This document shows, piece by piece, positions 43,704 through 53,153 of a DNA stretch of 64,000 bases. A program made the position numbers and the translations under genes. The stretch's first letter is position 1; each line of letters begins with the position of its first letter. Origin of the DNA: JBBQXK01 sp052387255 (GTDB lineage Bacteria; Pseudomonadota; Alphaproteobacteria; Rhodobacterales; Rhodobacteraceae); assembly GCA_052387255.1 (NCBI GenBank), contig JBQTJI010000019.1, positions 62,001 to 126,000 of the forward strand. Reading direction: 5' to 3'. The notes beneath the pieces were generated by a model that worked only from the letters and a program-made list of their open reading frames with translations, was not told where the DNA came from and searched no databases.

Positions 43704-46091
43704 CAGACCTGCCAGCGAGCTTGCCAGGATCAGGGTCAGGACCCACCCGACAAGGATAAGCCCGGTTTCCGCCAGAACGATCATGACGCCAAGCAAATCG
43801 GCTTTACCCGTGGCAGGCACGGCGGCGCGCGGGGTCCATTCCCGTTCCTGGCGCAGGTCCAGCAGCGGAATCACGATGTCCAGCGAATAGATCAGCGGGT
43901 TGAAGCTGGAGTGTTCCGCGGGCAGGAACTTTTCGCAGACACAGGCCCGGTCAAGGCGCAAGAATGCCTCCTCGACCCGGTCCTTGGTCGGAACGGATTG
44001 GGGCACGCCGTATGGCAGACTCCACGAAATCGACGAATCCTCAAGCGTGTGGCTTGCCAGCATCTTCCAGTCCTGGTCGCGGATACCCTTGAAGACGGAC
44101 CTCATCGGCTCGGTCCAGTCCTCGTCGGCAATCCTTGCGGGCACCACCCAGTTCTGCCGACAGGACAGAAGGACCGACGAGAGCGGCAGCAGGCGCAAGG
44201 CAAGCAAGTCCTTGTAGTGCGCTGTGTCCAGTTCCTTGTTCGACGTGTGACATTTGCCCAGCAGGGCCTGCACCTCCATCGACTGGCCCCGCATTGACTG
44301 CCCCTGCTTCACCTCGTCCTCCGACGACTGGCCCAGCATGGCCTTGATCAGGGATGGCATTTGTCCGGTCTGCACGTCCGCCGCGCGCCGCAGGCTGCCG
44401 ACGGTTTCGGCCTGCATGATGCCCAGATCGTGGTGATAGATGTCGGCCTGTTCCGGTGCGATCCGCCCGGTTTCGGCGGCAATCGCGAACAGCGCCGCCC
44501 CGAACAGCCAGCAGACGATCGTCCAGAACACCGCCGTCAGCGGCCGCACCCCGTCGCGGACAAGAATGTAGGACAACCAGCGAAAGGCAACCGACGAGCG
44601 CCCGATAAGCTCGTCCCGGTTGCGGACAAGGGCCCATCCCGCAAGGGCTGCCAGCATGCAAAAGGCAACTGCGCCGAGAATCGGCAACTGATCGGTCAGC
44701 GCCCAGAGAAGCCCGCCGGAAAGAACCACCGTGCCGATCAGGAACACCTGGTTCCATCGCTCGCGCAGGAACCGCAGCACACTGCTCCCGCCAGCCACCA
44801 CCAGTGCCGTGCTGTCGGATGGCTTGGGCGGTCCGGGGATGGTCAGCAGAACGAAGAAGACCATGACCAGAATGAGCGTCGGCACCGTTGCAGACCGGGC
44901 GGGCTCCCAAAACGGGCCGACCACGTTCTGAAACAGCGGAATGCTGGCGATCATCCCCAGCAACAGGATGATCCCGGCCCGCCAGGGTTTGCTTCCGTAC
45001 CTGGCCTTGTCGCGCACCAGCAATTTCTCGCGGTACAGGATCAGCATTTCGTCGCAAGCCGCCTCGTCGCCGCCCCGAAGGATGGCTTCCGCCATCTGTC
45101 GCCAGGTGCCGGGATGGTTGGCTTTTCGGTCGGCAAGCGTCGCGAGATCGGTCCAGAAGACCTTCAGCTTCTGGGGATCGATGCAGTTCCTGGCCCGCAG
45201 CGCTTCGGGCCGGAACCCCGACGCGGTAGAGGTCCCGTCGCGGCTGATCCACGTCACACCTGCAACATGTTCGACATCCATCGCCTCGCACGTCAGGTTG
45301 TCGAGGGTGACCTTGCCATAGCGGACGCCTTCGATCTGGAACCAGTCCGAAATGCGCATGTCGCGCAGCTGCAGGTTCAGTTTCGGCAAGGTGCCGGCAG
45401 GATCAGGTTTGCTCTGCCGCCCGATTTCGACCTGGCGCTGGACCCGGCAGTTTTCGGCATTCAGGTCGATGACAGCACTGCTGCTGGATGTCTGCGGAAA
45501 GCGCAGGGACAGGCCGCCCGCGATCCAGGCGTTCAGCAGATTGAAGCTCGCAGACATCCATCTGTCGGACCCGTGCACGAAGTAGAGCGAGCCCTGGAGT
45601 TGCAGGTCTGCCGCGTCGAGTTGAAACGTCAGGGCCGATCCGGACAGCGAGATGCGGACCTGATCGACGGTCGCCGATGTCAGGACCAGCCGCTTCATCG
45701 TGCAGCGGCGGAAGTCGAGGAACCGGATGAAGGCCCCCCCAAGATCGACATCGCCGTCGAATGTCCAGTCCTGGAACTGCAGGTCCAACACAGGTGAAAC
45801 GAGATTCTTGAGGTCGAGAGGACCACCGACGCGGACGGACCTTTCGTGAAAGACGCTGACCTTCGCCGGATCGGCGGCGACGGCGCGGATCACGGCGGCG
45901 ACGTCCGCTGCAGCGAATGTTTCCCCCGCAGTGGAGTTCGTTTCCAATGCGGCAAGGAAATTGGCCCCGGCCCCGGTGCCCACGCGTTTCCGAAGATCGG
46001 CGTAATCCGTCAATCCGATTGCCCCTGGGCTTTGGTGGCATCCTGAAATCGTGCCCTCGCATGATTGCTGTTGGCCGATGCAGCCTGTCAA
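43677..46091 (-). CDS. Unrecognised membrane protein with beta-solenoid-like N-terminal domain
   Basis: An 804-residue protein. Residues about 70-300 form short repeated strands ('VLDLQFQDWTFDGDVDLGGAFIRFLDF', 'LTFQLDAADLQLQGSLYFV') like a pentapeptide-type or bactofilin-like beta-solenoid. Around 385-560 there are five or six membrane spans, then a soluble section with Cys residues, and a last span near the C-terminus before 'DPDRRPR'. It starts at TTG 46091 or TTG 46013, both weak, so the N-terminus is uncertain. It is convergent with and overlaps the SEDS gene by 27 bp. It resembles no family I know; a membrane-bound scaffold is a guess. Confidence 0.68.
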   Translation of the reverse strand: MTGCIGQQQSCEGTISGCHQSPGAIGLTDYADLRKRVGTGAGANFLAALETNSTAGETFAAADVAAVIRAVAADPAKVSVFHERSVRVGGPLDLKNLVSPVLDLQFQDWTFDGDVDLGGAFIRFLDFRRCTMKRLVLTSATVDQVRISLSGSALTFQLDAADLQLQGSLYFVHGSDRWMSASFNLLNAWIAGGLSLRFPQTSSSSAVIDLNAENCRVQRQVEIGRQSKPDPAGTLPKLNLQLRDMRISDWFQIEGVRYGKVTLDNLTCEAMDVEHVAGVTWISRDGTSTASGFRPEALRARNCIDPQKLKVFWTDLATLADRKANHPGTWRQMAEAILRGGDEAACDEMLILYREKLLVRDKARYGSKPWRAGIILLLGMIASIPLFQNVVGPFWEPARSATVPTLILVMVFFVLLTIPGPPKPSDSTALVVAGGSSVLRFLRERWNQVFLIGTVVLSGGLLWALTDQLPILGAVAFCMLAALAGWALVRNRDELIGRSSVAFRWLSYILVRDGVRPLTAVFWTIVCWLFGAALFAIAAETGRIAPEQADIYHHDLGIMQAETVGSLRRAADVQTGQMPSLIKAMLGQSSEDEVKQGQSMRGQSMEVQALLGKCHTSNKELDTAHYKDLLALRLLPLSSVLLSCRQNWVVPARIADEDWTEPMRSVFKGIRDQDWKMLASHTLEDSSISWSLPYGVPQSVPTKDRVEEAFLRLDRACVCEKFLPAEHSSFNPLIYSLDIVIPLLDLRQEREWTPRAAVPATGKADLLGVMIVLAETGLILVGWVLTLILASSLAGLSDPDRRPR

Positions 46092-46274
46092 TCTGTCTGA
46101 TGGGCATTTTGCGGAAAGCCGTCCAATCTCTGGACAAGCTGGAAACGCAAGGGGTGAACAGCCCCGTAACCCCTGCGATCATGCCCGATTCGCATGTTGA
46201 CCCCTGCCTTTGCTGTCCCCACATTGGACCTGCGGCGGGCGCGTGTCCCTGTGCCGCGAAAGGACGGGGCGCTG

Positions 46275-49061
46275 ATGTGGGCCTGGGTCGCGAGAAGCCG
46301 GACAGGCGTGATTCTGGTGATTTGCGCTCTGATCGCGCTTTACGCCATGTACAACTCTGTTGGATGGTTACGACAGGCCTTCAACCTGCCGCCCGAAGCC
46401 ACGCTGGTGGACGTGGCGAAATCGGCGGGCGACACGGTTGCGCAGCTTCTGGGGATGTTCGTCGCGCTGGCGGCAACTGTCGTGTTCACCGTCCTGATCT
46501 GGCGGAAGGACAAGCATTTCCGGCAGAATGTCTGGCTCGTCGTGCTGCTGATCGCGACAATGGTTCTGACCTTCGTGTCGTTCCTGACCACGATGTTCGG
46601 CCTGTTGGGCCTGATCTCGGATGGCACCGACGCGCAGGCCGGGACGACGGCTGTCTTCGGGTATGCCGTCGCCTTCGGCACCACCTTTGGCGTGCAGTTC
46701 ACGATGCTGGTCATGGCCGTTCTGGCGGGCGACCAGATTGCCCGGCACATGCGGATGATGCCGGGTGCCGCGCACCAGGCCGTGCTCAAGGACCAGAAGA
46801 TCGATCCGGACGACCCCCCTGCGGTTCCCTGGAGGGACATCGCGGGCTGGCTGGTGTTCGGGGTTCTGGTGGCGCTGGTCCTCGCGGTGTCGGGGCTGAT
46901 GCGCGCGCTCTACGACAGTGTCTTGGTGATGGCGGGCTCGGCCCGGTCCGGTCAGGGGTATGGCCGCTATGGGCTGGCGTTCCTGCTGGCGATGGCGGCG
47001 CTGGTGCTGTTTCTGGCGCTGGTCAACCGCCGGCGGTTCGGCGGGCGGCTGGTCACGGTGCTGACGCTGGCGGTCTATTTCGCGGCGCTGTCGGTGTCGT
47101 CGGGCTTTTCGTTCGCCTCGTACCATGACCTGTTCCAGCGCGGCACCGACGCCGAAATCCGTCGGGTCGAGATCGTGCGCCAGGATACCAGCCAGTTGAT
47201 CATCGATGCGGGAGATGAGCTGACGGACTGGTCGGTCGAGTACCGCGCCGACGGAGACGAGATCAAGGCGATCCGTGCGGTCATCGAACCGGGTCTGGAC
47301 CAGCTGAGGGTGACGGCGAACGGGGCGGTCGACACGTTGCAGACGGCGGCGGCGCAGAGTGCCCAGAAGGCCGCAGAGGACAATGCGGCGGCCGAAAAGG
47401 CCATCGCGGAAGCGCAACAACAGATCAAGGACTTGCTTGCCGGTGTGTCCAACCTGACACGGGCTGTCACCCAGGCGGAGGCCGCGGAAACGCTGGTCAA
47501 GAATGAACTCGCGGCGCACGACGCCAAGATCACCGCTGCGGAAGGGGTGTTGCAGGCGTCGATCACCGAGCGGGACGCCAAGAAGGCGGAATGGGACAAG
47601 GAACTGGCCGAGGGGGATCCGACAACAGGCCGTGTTGCCGGGATCGGTTCCGTATCGCGCCGACTGGAGCGCGAGCATAGCGGGCTGGCAAGGACCGTCG
47701 AAGCCAATGAAGAGGCCCTGCGCGCCCTGCGCGAGGCGCGGCTGGAGATCGAAGCCAGGCGGACGGCAGCCACGACCGCCGCCGACGAGGCGCGGCGGCT
47801 GGCGGCGGGGGCGGCTGGCGGCGGGGTTCCTGCCGATGTGCAGCGCCGGATCGACAAGCTGCAATCTGACATCAGCGGCCTGCAAACCGCCATCGACCGC
47901 CGCAACCCCACGGTCGCCCTCGCCTCGGGCGTCAGTGCTGATGCGGCCACCACGGCCTTTGCCGAATTTCGGGAAACCCCCACCGAAGCAACGCGTAGCG
48001 CGTTCGTGACCGAATGCGAAAGCCTCACTGCCGCGCTGGTCACGGCCAATTTCGCCTCACCCGGCGGCGACAACTTTTCCTGCAACCGGCCCGAGTTCGG
48101 GACCTATCTCGCGCGGCTTGAGGCGAACGCCGCTGCCATCGCGTCCTTCAACGAGACCTGCACCCGCGAAGCCCGCCTGGCCGCCGAGGCCGGCCGGGCC
48201 GCCACTGCACCCGCCGCCCCGGTCGTGGCTGCCGACACTCTGGTCAAGGCCAGCATCGACACGGCGCGCACCTGCCTGAACCTGGCGGATGTCGGCTCGT
48301 TGCAAATCCGCGCCCTGTCGGACCGGCTGATCGAGCTGGCCGATGTCTACGGCGGCACCGGGGCCGACATCCGCCGCTCCGTCGAGGACCTGAAACGCGG
48401 CGAGTTCTGGGCGGTGGCGGCGGCTCTCCTGGCGCTGTTCCTGGACGTGCTGATCCTGATCGTCGGGGCTGCCATGGCCTTCCTGCGCAAGGTGCCGCTT
48501 GCCGAGGACCCGGTGGACCTCGATCCTGCGGAAATCGAAGAGCGGCTGCTGCAGTTCGGTCGCAAGCATGCCCGCAGCGGCGATCCGGGCGAGACCTTCG
48601 AACGCATCGTGGCACTTTTGCAGCCGGGGCAGGCGCTGGCCCGCCAACACAAGCTGGGGCCCGAGTTCATGTCCTACATCCCCGACGACCTGGACGAGCC
48701 GACGACACAGATGGTCGACCAGCTGGTCACCCTGCTGGGCGGGGGGCTGGCGCGGCAGACGGGCACGACCGGCGAACAGGATAGCGATTCCGGGACGACC
48801 GAGACCTTCCTGCACAACGGCGTGATCAACTTTCTGCACCATCATGCCAGCCCCGCGATGGCCTTCGGCGCTGGAACACGCGGCGGTTTCGGGTCGGCCG
48901 GGGGGGGCTTTGGCAATGCCAGTGCGCGGTCGACCGTCGTCCGCCTGGGCGACCTGTCGCTGAAAGGGACACGCGGTGCGGCCCCTGCGACGGTGCAGAC
49001 GATCACCGCCGCCACCAGTCCGCAGGCCCTTCCCCCACCCAGCGCGAACGACCGGGGATAG
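46275..49061 (+). CDS. Unrecognised polytopic membrane protein with long periplasmic or cytoplasmic coiled coil
   Basis: A 928-residue protein from ATG 46275, which has AAAGGA upstream; ATG 46194 is also in frame. About seven membrane spans fill residues 10-300. An Ala/Glu-rich stretch (about 330-560, e.g. 'AAEKAIAEAQQQIKDLL', 'EANEEALRALREARLEIEAR') should form coiled coil. A cysteine-bearing domain follows, then one more span near residue 745 and a C-terminal domain ending in a Gly/Ala-rich low-complexity tail. It might be a sensor or scaffold connecting the envelope to soluble parts. It is the last gene of the block. Confidence 0.68.
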   Translation: MWAWVARSRTGVILVICALIALYAMYNSVGWLRQAFNLPPEATLVDVAKSAGDTVAQLLGMFVALAATVVFTVLIWRKDKHFRQNVWLVVLLIATMVLTFVSFLTTMFGLLGLISDGTDAQAGTTAVFGYAVAFGTTFGVQFTMLVMAVLAGDQIARHMRMMPGAAHQAVLKDQKIDPDDPPAVPWRDIAGWLVFGVLVALVLAVSGLMRALYDSVLVMAGSARSGQGYGRYGLAFLLAMAALVLFLALVNRRRFGGRLVTVLTLAVYFAALSVSSGFSFASYHDLFQRGTDAEIRRVEIVRQDTSQLIIDAGDELTDWSVEYRADGDEIKAIRAVIEPGLDQLRVTANGAVDTLQTAAAQSAQKAAEDNAAAEKAIAEAQQQIKDLLAGVSNLTRAVTQAEAAETLVKNELAAHDAKITAAEGVLQASITERDAKKAEWDKELAEGDPTTGRVAGIGSVSRRLEREHSGLARTVEANEEALRALREARLEIEARRTAATTAADEARRLAAGAAGGGVPADVQRRIDKLQSDISGLQTAIDRRNPTVALASGVSADAATTAFAEFRETPTEATRSAFVTECESLTAALVTANFASPGGDNFSCNRPEFGTYLARLEANAAAIASFNETCTREARLAAEAGRAATAPAAPVVAADTLVKASIDTARTCLNLADVGSLQIRALSDRLIELADVYGGTGADIRRSVEDLKRGEFWAVAAALLALFLDVLILIVGAAMAFLRKVPLAEDPVDLDPAEIEERLLQFGRKHARSGDPGETFERIVALLQPGQALARQHKLGPEFMSYIPDDLDEPTTQMVDQLVTLLGGGLARQTGTTGEQDSDSGTTETFLHNGVINFLHHHASPAMAFGAGTRGGFGSAGGGFGNASARSTVVRLGDLSLKGTRGAAPATVQTITAATSPQALPPPSANDRG

Positions 49062-49096
49062 GCTGCACGTTCCGGCGGGCGGAAGCCCCCCGGCCG

Positions 49097-49882
49097 TCAT
49101 CCCGGCTCGGCCAGCGTGTCCAGAAAGCGCGAGAAAAGCTCTCCCTGCGAGTTGATGCGCAGGCGGGCATAGATGTTGCGGCGGTGGATGCGCACGGTGC
49201 CGGGCGAGATGCCCAGCATCTGGCCGGTCGATTCGGCCGAGTGGCCGCGCAGCGTGAAGGCGGCCACTTCGCGCTCGCGCGGTGTCAGGACGCCCTCGCC
49301 GAAGCTGCCGAAATCGGGGGCCAGGCGTCGTCCTTCCCTGAGGGTCGCCCCTTCGCTGCCAAAGCGGCGGGGAAGGCCTGCCCACTGGCGGCGTGCGGTG
49401 GTCAAGACCAGCGGCGCAACTGCCGCAAGGGCCAGAAACTCTTTCTGCGAGAACGGCTTGTCCATCCGCATCAGCGACAGCACCAGCATCGTGTCCTGCG
49501 GCAGGTCGACGAAAAAGGCCACCTCTTCGGCCAGGCCGGTCCGGGCATAGTAGCTGCGGAAGTATTCGCCCTGATAGAACCGGTCGGGGGCCATGTCGCG
49601 CAGGCGGTACAGACCGGCGGCCACCGGGCGCACCGCCGCCTGATAGAACGGGTCCAGCAGATAAGGCCCGGCCTGATAATCGGTCACGAAGACCTGGCGC
49701 TTTGCCTCGGGAAAGTCGTCGTGCAGGTTGACCGGGCGCGCCGTGCCGCGATAGCCGAAGATGACCGTATGGCTGAACGGGGCCACCCGGCGCAGAAGGT
49801 CGGACAGGGCGCGGGGCAGGTCGGGCGTGTCAAGCGCCGCGATTACCGTGCCCATCAGCGGGGCCCAGTCGGCGGGGGTCAC
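49097..49882 (-). CDS. LuxR-family transcriptional regulator
   Basis: A 261-residue regulator. Residues about 1-170 form an alpha/beta sensor domain ('FYQGEYFRSYYARTGLAEEV', 'DTMLVLSLMR'). The C-terminal 65 residues are a GerE-type helix-turn-helix ('LTPREREVAAFTLRG', 'LGISPGTVRIHRRNIYARL'). The start is GTG 49882 or ATG 49855. It is divergent from the polyamine-type importer at 49970 and most likely controls it. No luxI partner is present, so it is probably an orphan responding to a nutrient. Confidence 0.9.
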   Translation of the reverse strand: MTPADWAPLMGTVIAALDTPDLPRALSDLLRRVAPFSHTVIFGYRGTARPVNLHDDFPEAKRQVFVTDYQAGPYLLDPFYQAAVRPVAAGLYRLRDMAPDRFYQGEYFRSYYARTGLAEEVAFFVDLPQDTMLVLSLMRMDKPFSQKEFLALAAVAPLVLTTARRQWAGLPRRFGSEGATLREGRRLAPDFGSFGEGVLTPREREVAAFTLRGHSAESTGQMLGISPGTVRIHRRNIYARLRINSQGELFSRFLDTLAEPG

Positions 49883-49913
49883 CCGGCGGACCCCGGCGTG
49901 CCGACTATCTCAT

Positions 49914-49932
49914 TTGGCATATATACAGCCAA
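49914..49932. promoter_or_regulatory. Inverted repeat in the LuxR/importer divergent spacer
   Basis: TTGGC (49914-49918) and GCCAA (49928-49932) flank nine AT-rich bases in the 87-bp spacer between the LuxR gene and the ATPase gene. Position and length fit a LuxR-type operator controlling both directions. Confidence 0.45.
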
Positions 49933-49969
49933 TCGGAGTTTTCCTACGCTTTGCCCCGGTTCATAGGAT

Positions 49970-51112
49970 ATGCACCTGTCCATGCAAAGTCCCCTCGACA
50001 CGGTCGGCACCGCAGACCGGGCCGCCGCGCCCCTGATCGCCGAGTTCCGCGCGGCGTCCAAGCGCTATGGCGATGTCGTGGCGGCGGATGCGCTGGACTT
50101 CGGCATCGCGCGGGGCGAGTTCCTGTCGTTCCTGGGGCCGTCGGGCTGCGGCAAGACCACCGCCCTGCGCATGCTGGCGGGGTTCGAGACGCCGACCTCG
50201 GGCGAGGTGCGGCTGGACGGGCAGCGGGTGAACGACACCCCCGCCCACCAGCGGCCCGTGAACATGGTGTTCCAGCACTATGCGCTGTTTCCGCACCTGA
50301 CCGTGGCCGACAACATCGCCTACGGCCTGCGCCAGCGTCGCCCCCGGCCCGACCGGGCGGATGTGGCGCGCAAGGTGGACCGCGCGCTGGACATGGTGAG
50401 GCTGCCCGGTTTCGGTCCCCGCCGCATCTGGGAAATGTCGGGCGGCCAGCAGCAGCGCGTGGCGCTGGCCCGTGCCATCGTGAACGAGCCCAAGGTGCTG
50501 CTGCTGGACGAACCCCTGGCCGCGCTGGACCGCAAGCTGCGGCGCGAGATGCAGATCGAGTTGCAGACCCTGCAGCGCCAGTTGGGCATCACCTTCGTGC
50601 TGGTCACCCACGACCAGGAAGAGGCGCTGTCGATGTCGGACCGCATCTGCATCATGCGGGGGGGTCGGATCGTGCAGGCGGGGTCGCCTGCGGCGCTGTA
50701 TGACCGCCCGGTCAGCCGCTATGTCGCCGATTTCGTGGGCAAGTCGAACTTCATCGAAGGCACGTTCCGCGCCACGTCCGCCGGGGCAGGTGTGGTGGTG
50801 ACGCCCTCGGGGCAGGGGTTCGCGGGCCGGATCGCGGCCCCCTTGGCCGCCGATGCAAACGCTGTGCTCAGCCTGCGCCCCGAACAGATCGACCTGACCC
50901 CCGTGGCGCGGCCCGGCGCGGAACCGGTCACGGTGGTGAACCGCATCTTTCTGGGCGAACACACCGAATATCTTGTGCGGCATGCGGCCCTGGGCAACCT
51001 TCTGGTCTTGGTCGCGCGGCAGGCCGAGACGACCCATGGCAGCTTTGGCCCCGGCGACGCGGGCTTTGCCGGATGGGCCGACGACGCGGGGCTGATACTG
51101 GCCCAGGATTGA
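49970..51112 (+). CDS. Polyamine-type ABC transporter ATP-binding protein (PotA-like)
   Basis: A 380-residue ABC protein. Walker A 'GPSGCGKTT', signature 'MSGGQQQRVALARAI', Walker B 'VLLLDEPLAALD' and switch His 'VLVTHDQEEA' are all present. The C-terminal TOBE-type domain ('VLSLRPEQIDL') is typical of PotA/UgpC. It powers import by the following binding protein and two permeases. ATG 49970 or 49982 may be the start. Relatives take up spermidine, putrescine, or other small organic cations. Confidence 0.92.
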   Translation: MHLSMQSPLDTVGTADRAAAPLIAEFRAASKRYGDVVAADALDFGIARGEFLSFLGPSGCGKTTALRMLAGFETPTSGEVRLDGQRVNDTPAHQRPVNMVFQHYALFPHLTVADNIAYGLRQRRPRPDRADVARKVDRALDMVRLPGFGPRRIWEMSGGQQQRVALARAIVNEPKVLLLDEPLAALDRKLRREMQIELQTLQRQLGITFVLVTHDQEEALSMSDRICIMRGGRIVQAGSPAALYDRPVSRYVADFVGKSNFIEGTFRATSAGAGVVVTPSGQGFAGRIAAPLAADANAVLSLRPEQIDLTPVARPGAEPVTVVNRIFLGEHTEYLVRHAALGNLLVLVARQAETTHGSFGPGDAGFAGWADDAGLILAQD

Positions 51113-51142
51113 CTGAAACCGACCAACAGGGGGATTGCAAAG

Positions 51143-52297
51143 ATGACCGACAGGATCGACCATATCTCGCGCCGCAGGTTCATGCAGGAACTGCGGCGCT
51201 ATCAGAAGGGCTCGGTGACGCGCCGCCATTTCCTGGGGGTGACGGGCCTCGGGGCCGCCACGGCGGTGCTGGGGGCGGCGATGCCGGGGCTGCGGCCCGC
51301 CTTGGCTCAAGGGTCCATCGGCGACCGGGTGATCCTGGCGACCTGGCCCAACTACCACGACGCCGCCAACTTCGACGCCTTCGCCGCCCAGACGGGTGCG
51401 GCGGTGCAGGTCAACGTCTTCGGATCGAACGAGGAAATGCTGGCCAAGCTGCAGGCGGGCGGCAGCGGCTGGGACGTGTTCGTGCCGACGAATTACACCA
51501 TCACCACCTATGTGGAACAGGACCTGATCGAACCCCTCGACCTGTCGCTGCTGCCGAACTTCGATCCGGCAAGTTTCGATGCCCGCTTTGCCGGGCCGGG
51601 CACGGTGGACGGCAAGGTCTATGCCGTCTCCAAGAACTGGGGCACCACGGGCTTTGCGGTGAACACCAGCCACACCGGCGGCACCACGCCCACGTCGTGG
51701 AAGGAATTCTTCGACCTGACGCAGACCACCTTCACCGGCCGCACCATGGTGCATGACTATCAGTTGACCACCATCGGCGCCGCGCTGAAATACTACGGCT
51801 TCTCGTTCAACTCGGTCGATCCCGCCGAACTGGCCAAGGCGGAGGAACTCTTGATCGCCACCAAGCCGCACCTCTTTGCGATCAGCTCGGACTACCAGCC
51901 CTCGATGCGGTCGGGCGATGCCTGGATGACGATCTGCTGGACCGGCGACGGCAAGCAACTGAACCGCGACATGCCCGAGATCGTCTACGTCCTCGGCCGC
52001 GAAGGGGGCGAGTTGTGGTCGGACTTCTACGCCATTCCCAAGGGCGCGCCGCACCGCGACGCGGCCTATGCGCTGATCAACTTCCTGCTGACGCCCGAGG
52101 TCAACGCCAAGGAGGCGCTGTTCCACGGCTATCCGGTGGCCGATGCGCGGGTTGACGCGCTGCTCCCGCCCGAGGTGCTGAACGACCCGATCCTGTACCC
52201 GGCGGCAGACCTGCTGAACGCGCTGGAATTCGGTGCGGCGGCCACGCTGACCGACGCGAACCGCGCCGAACTGATGGCGCGCTTCAAGTCGGCCTAG
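51143..52297 (+). CDS. Polyamine-type ABC transporter substrate-binding protein (PotD-like)
   Basis: A 384-residue periplasmic protein. The N-terminus has a Tat-type signal 'VTRRHFLGVTGLGAATAVLG' after a 27-residue extension, with cleavage near 'ALAQG'. The mature part is a PotD/PotF-like extracytoplasmic binding protein: 'TWPNYHDAANFDAFAAQTG', 'WDVFVPTNYTITTYV', 'LWSDFYAIPKGAPH'. It lies 30 bp after the ATPase gene. Confidence 0.92.
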   Translation: MTDRIDHISRRRFMQELRRYQKGSVTRRHFLGVTGLGAATAVLGAAMPGLRPALAQGSIGDRVILATWPNYHDAANFDAFAAQTGAAVQVNVFGSNEEMLAKLQAGGSGWDVFVPTNYTITTYVEQDLIEPLDLSLLPNFDPASFDARFAGPGTVDGKVYAVSKNWGTTGFAVNTSHTGGTTPTSWKEFFDLTQTTFTGRTMVHDYQLTTIGAALKYYGFSFNSVDPAELAKAEELLIATKPHLFAISSDYQPSMRSGDAWMTICWTGDGKQLNRDMPEIVYVLGREGGELWSDFYAIPKGAPHRDAAYALINFLLTPEVNAKEALFHGYPVADARVDALLPPEVLNDPILYPAADLLNALEFGAAATLTDANRAELMARFKSA

Positions 52298-52301
52298 GGC
52301 G

Positions 52302-53153
52302 ATGCAAGGGCGGCTGACCACGGCCCTGCTTCTGGCCCCGGCGGGGCTGTGGTTCGCCGTCATGCTGATGTTGCCGCTGGGGTTCGTGCTGGTCTTCAGC
52401 TTGGGCGAGCGCGAGGCGGCGGGCGGATACGTCCCCGCCCTGACGCTGGCGCAGTATGCCAACCTGCCTGCGCGGGGAACGGCGTTCCTCAACACGCTGA
52501 TGCTGGCCCCTTTGGGCACGGCCCTGTCGCTGGTGATCGCCTATCCGCTGGCCTGGTTCCTGGCGGTGCGGGCCGATCCGCGCTGGCGTACACTCCTGTT
52601 GATCCTGGTCATCGTGCCGTTCTGGACCTCGATCCTGATTCGCAGCTACGCGTGGATCTTCATCCTGGGCGGGCAGGGGCTGCCCGCGGTCATCGACTGG
52701 CTGGGGCTGGGGCAGGTGCGGCTGATCAACACGCCCTTCGCGGTGTTGACCGGCATCGTCTATGGCTATCTGCCGCTGATGGTGCTGCCGATCTATGTCA
52801 GCCTGGAACGCCTGGACAAGCGCCTGCTCGAGGCGTCCGCCGACCTGGGCGCGCCGCCCCTGCGCGGGTTCCTGCAAGTGGCGCTGCCCCTGTCGCTGCC
52901 GGGGGTGGCGACGGGCTGCATGCTGGTGTTCATCCTGCTGATGGGCGAATTCCTGATCCCCGCGATGCTGGGTGGCGGCAAGGTGTTCTTCATCGGCAAT
53001 GCGTTGGTCGACCTGTTCCTGCAGTCGCGCAACTGGGCCTTCGGGGCCGCCGTCGCGGTGACCCTGGTGGCCATCATGCTGGTGACGGTCACGCTGTACC
53101 TGTGGCTGATGCGCCGCCTCGGCGGGCAGCGCGACGACGTGGCGCTGATGTGA
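52302..53153 (+). CDS. ABC transporter permease, PotB-like
   Basis: A 283-residue inner-membrane protein with six spans. The docking loop 'DKRLLEASADLGAPPLRGFLQVALPLSLPG' is the EAA motif of binding-protein-dependent permeases. It pairs with the next permease, whose ATG overlaps this stop (TGATG). Confidence 0.92.
   Translation: MQGRLTTALLLAPAGLWFAVMLMLPLGFVLVFSLGEREAAGGYVPALTLAQYANLPARGTAFLNTLMLAPLGTALSLVIAYPLAWFLAVRADPRWRTLLLILVIVPFWTSILIRSYAWIFILGGQGLPAVIDWLGLGQVRLINTPFAVLTGIVYGYLPLMVLPIYVSLERLDKRLLEASADLGAPPLRGFLQVALPLSLPGVATGCMLVFILLMGEFLIPAMLGGGKVFFIGNALVDLFLQSRNWAFGAAVAVTLVAIMLVTVTLYLWLMRRLGGQRDDVALM

Noticed and set aside
27106..49061. Possible anti-phage or NTPase conflict system
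   Set aside because: I looked for P-loop, nuclease, protease and kinase motifs and saw none; the catalytic content is only peptidoglycan synthesis, so a defence label is unsupported.
27106..49061. Possible type VI secretion locus, because of FHA-like domains
   Set aside because: No VipA/B, Hcp, VgrG, ClpV or TssJLM-like proteins were recognised.
49097..49882. Quorum-sensing circuit
   Set aside because: The LuxR protein has no LuxI partner in the window and sits next to an importer.
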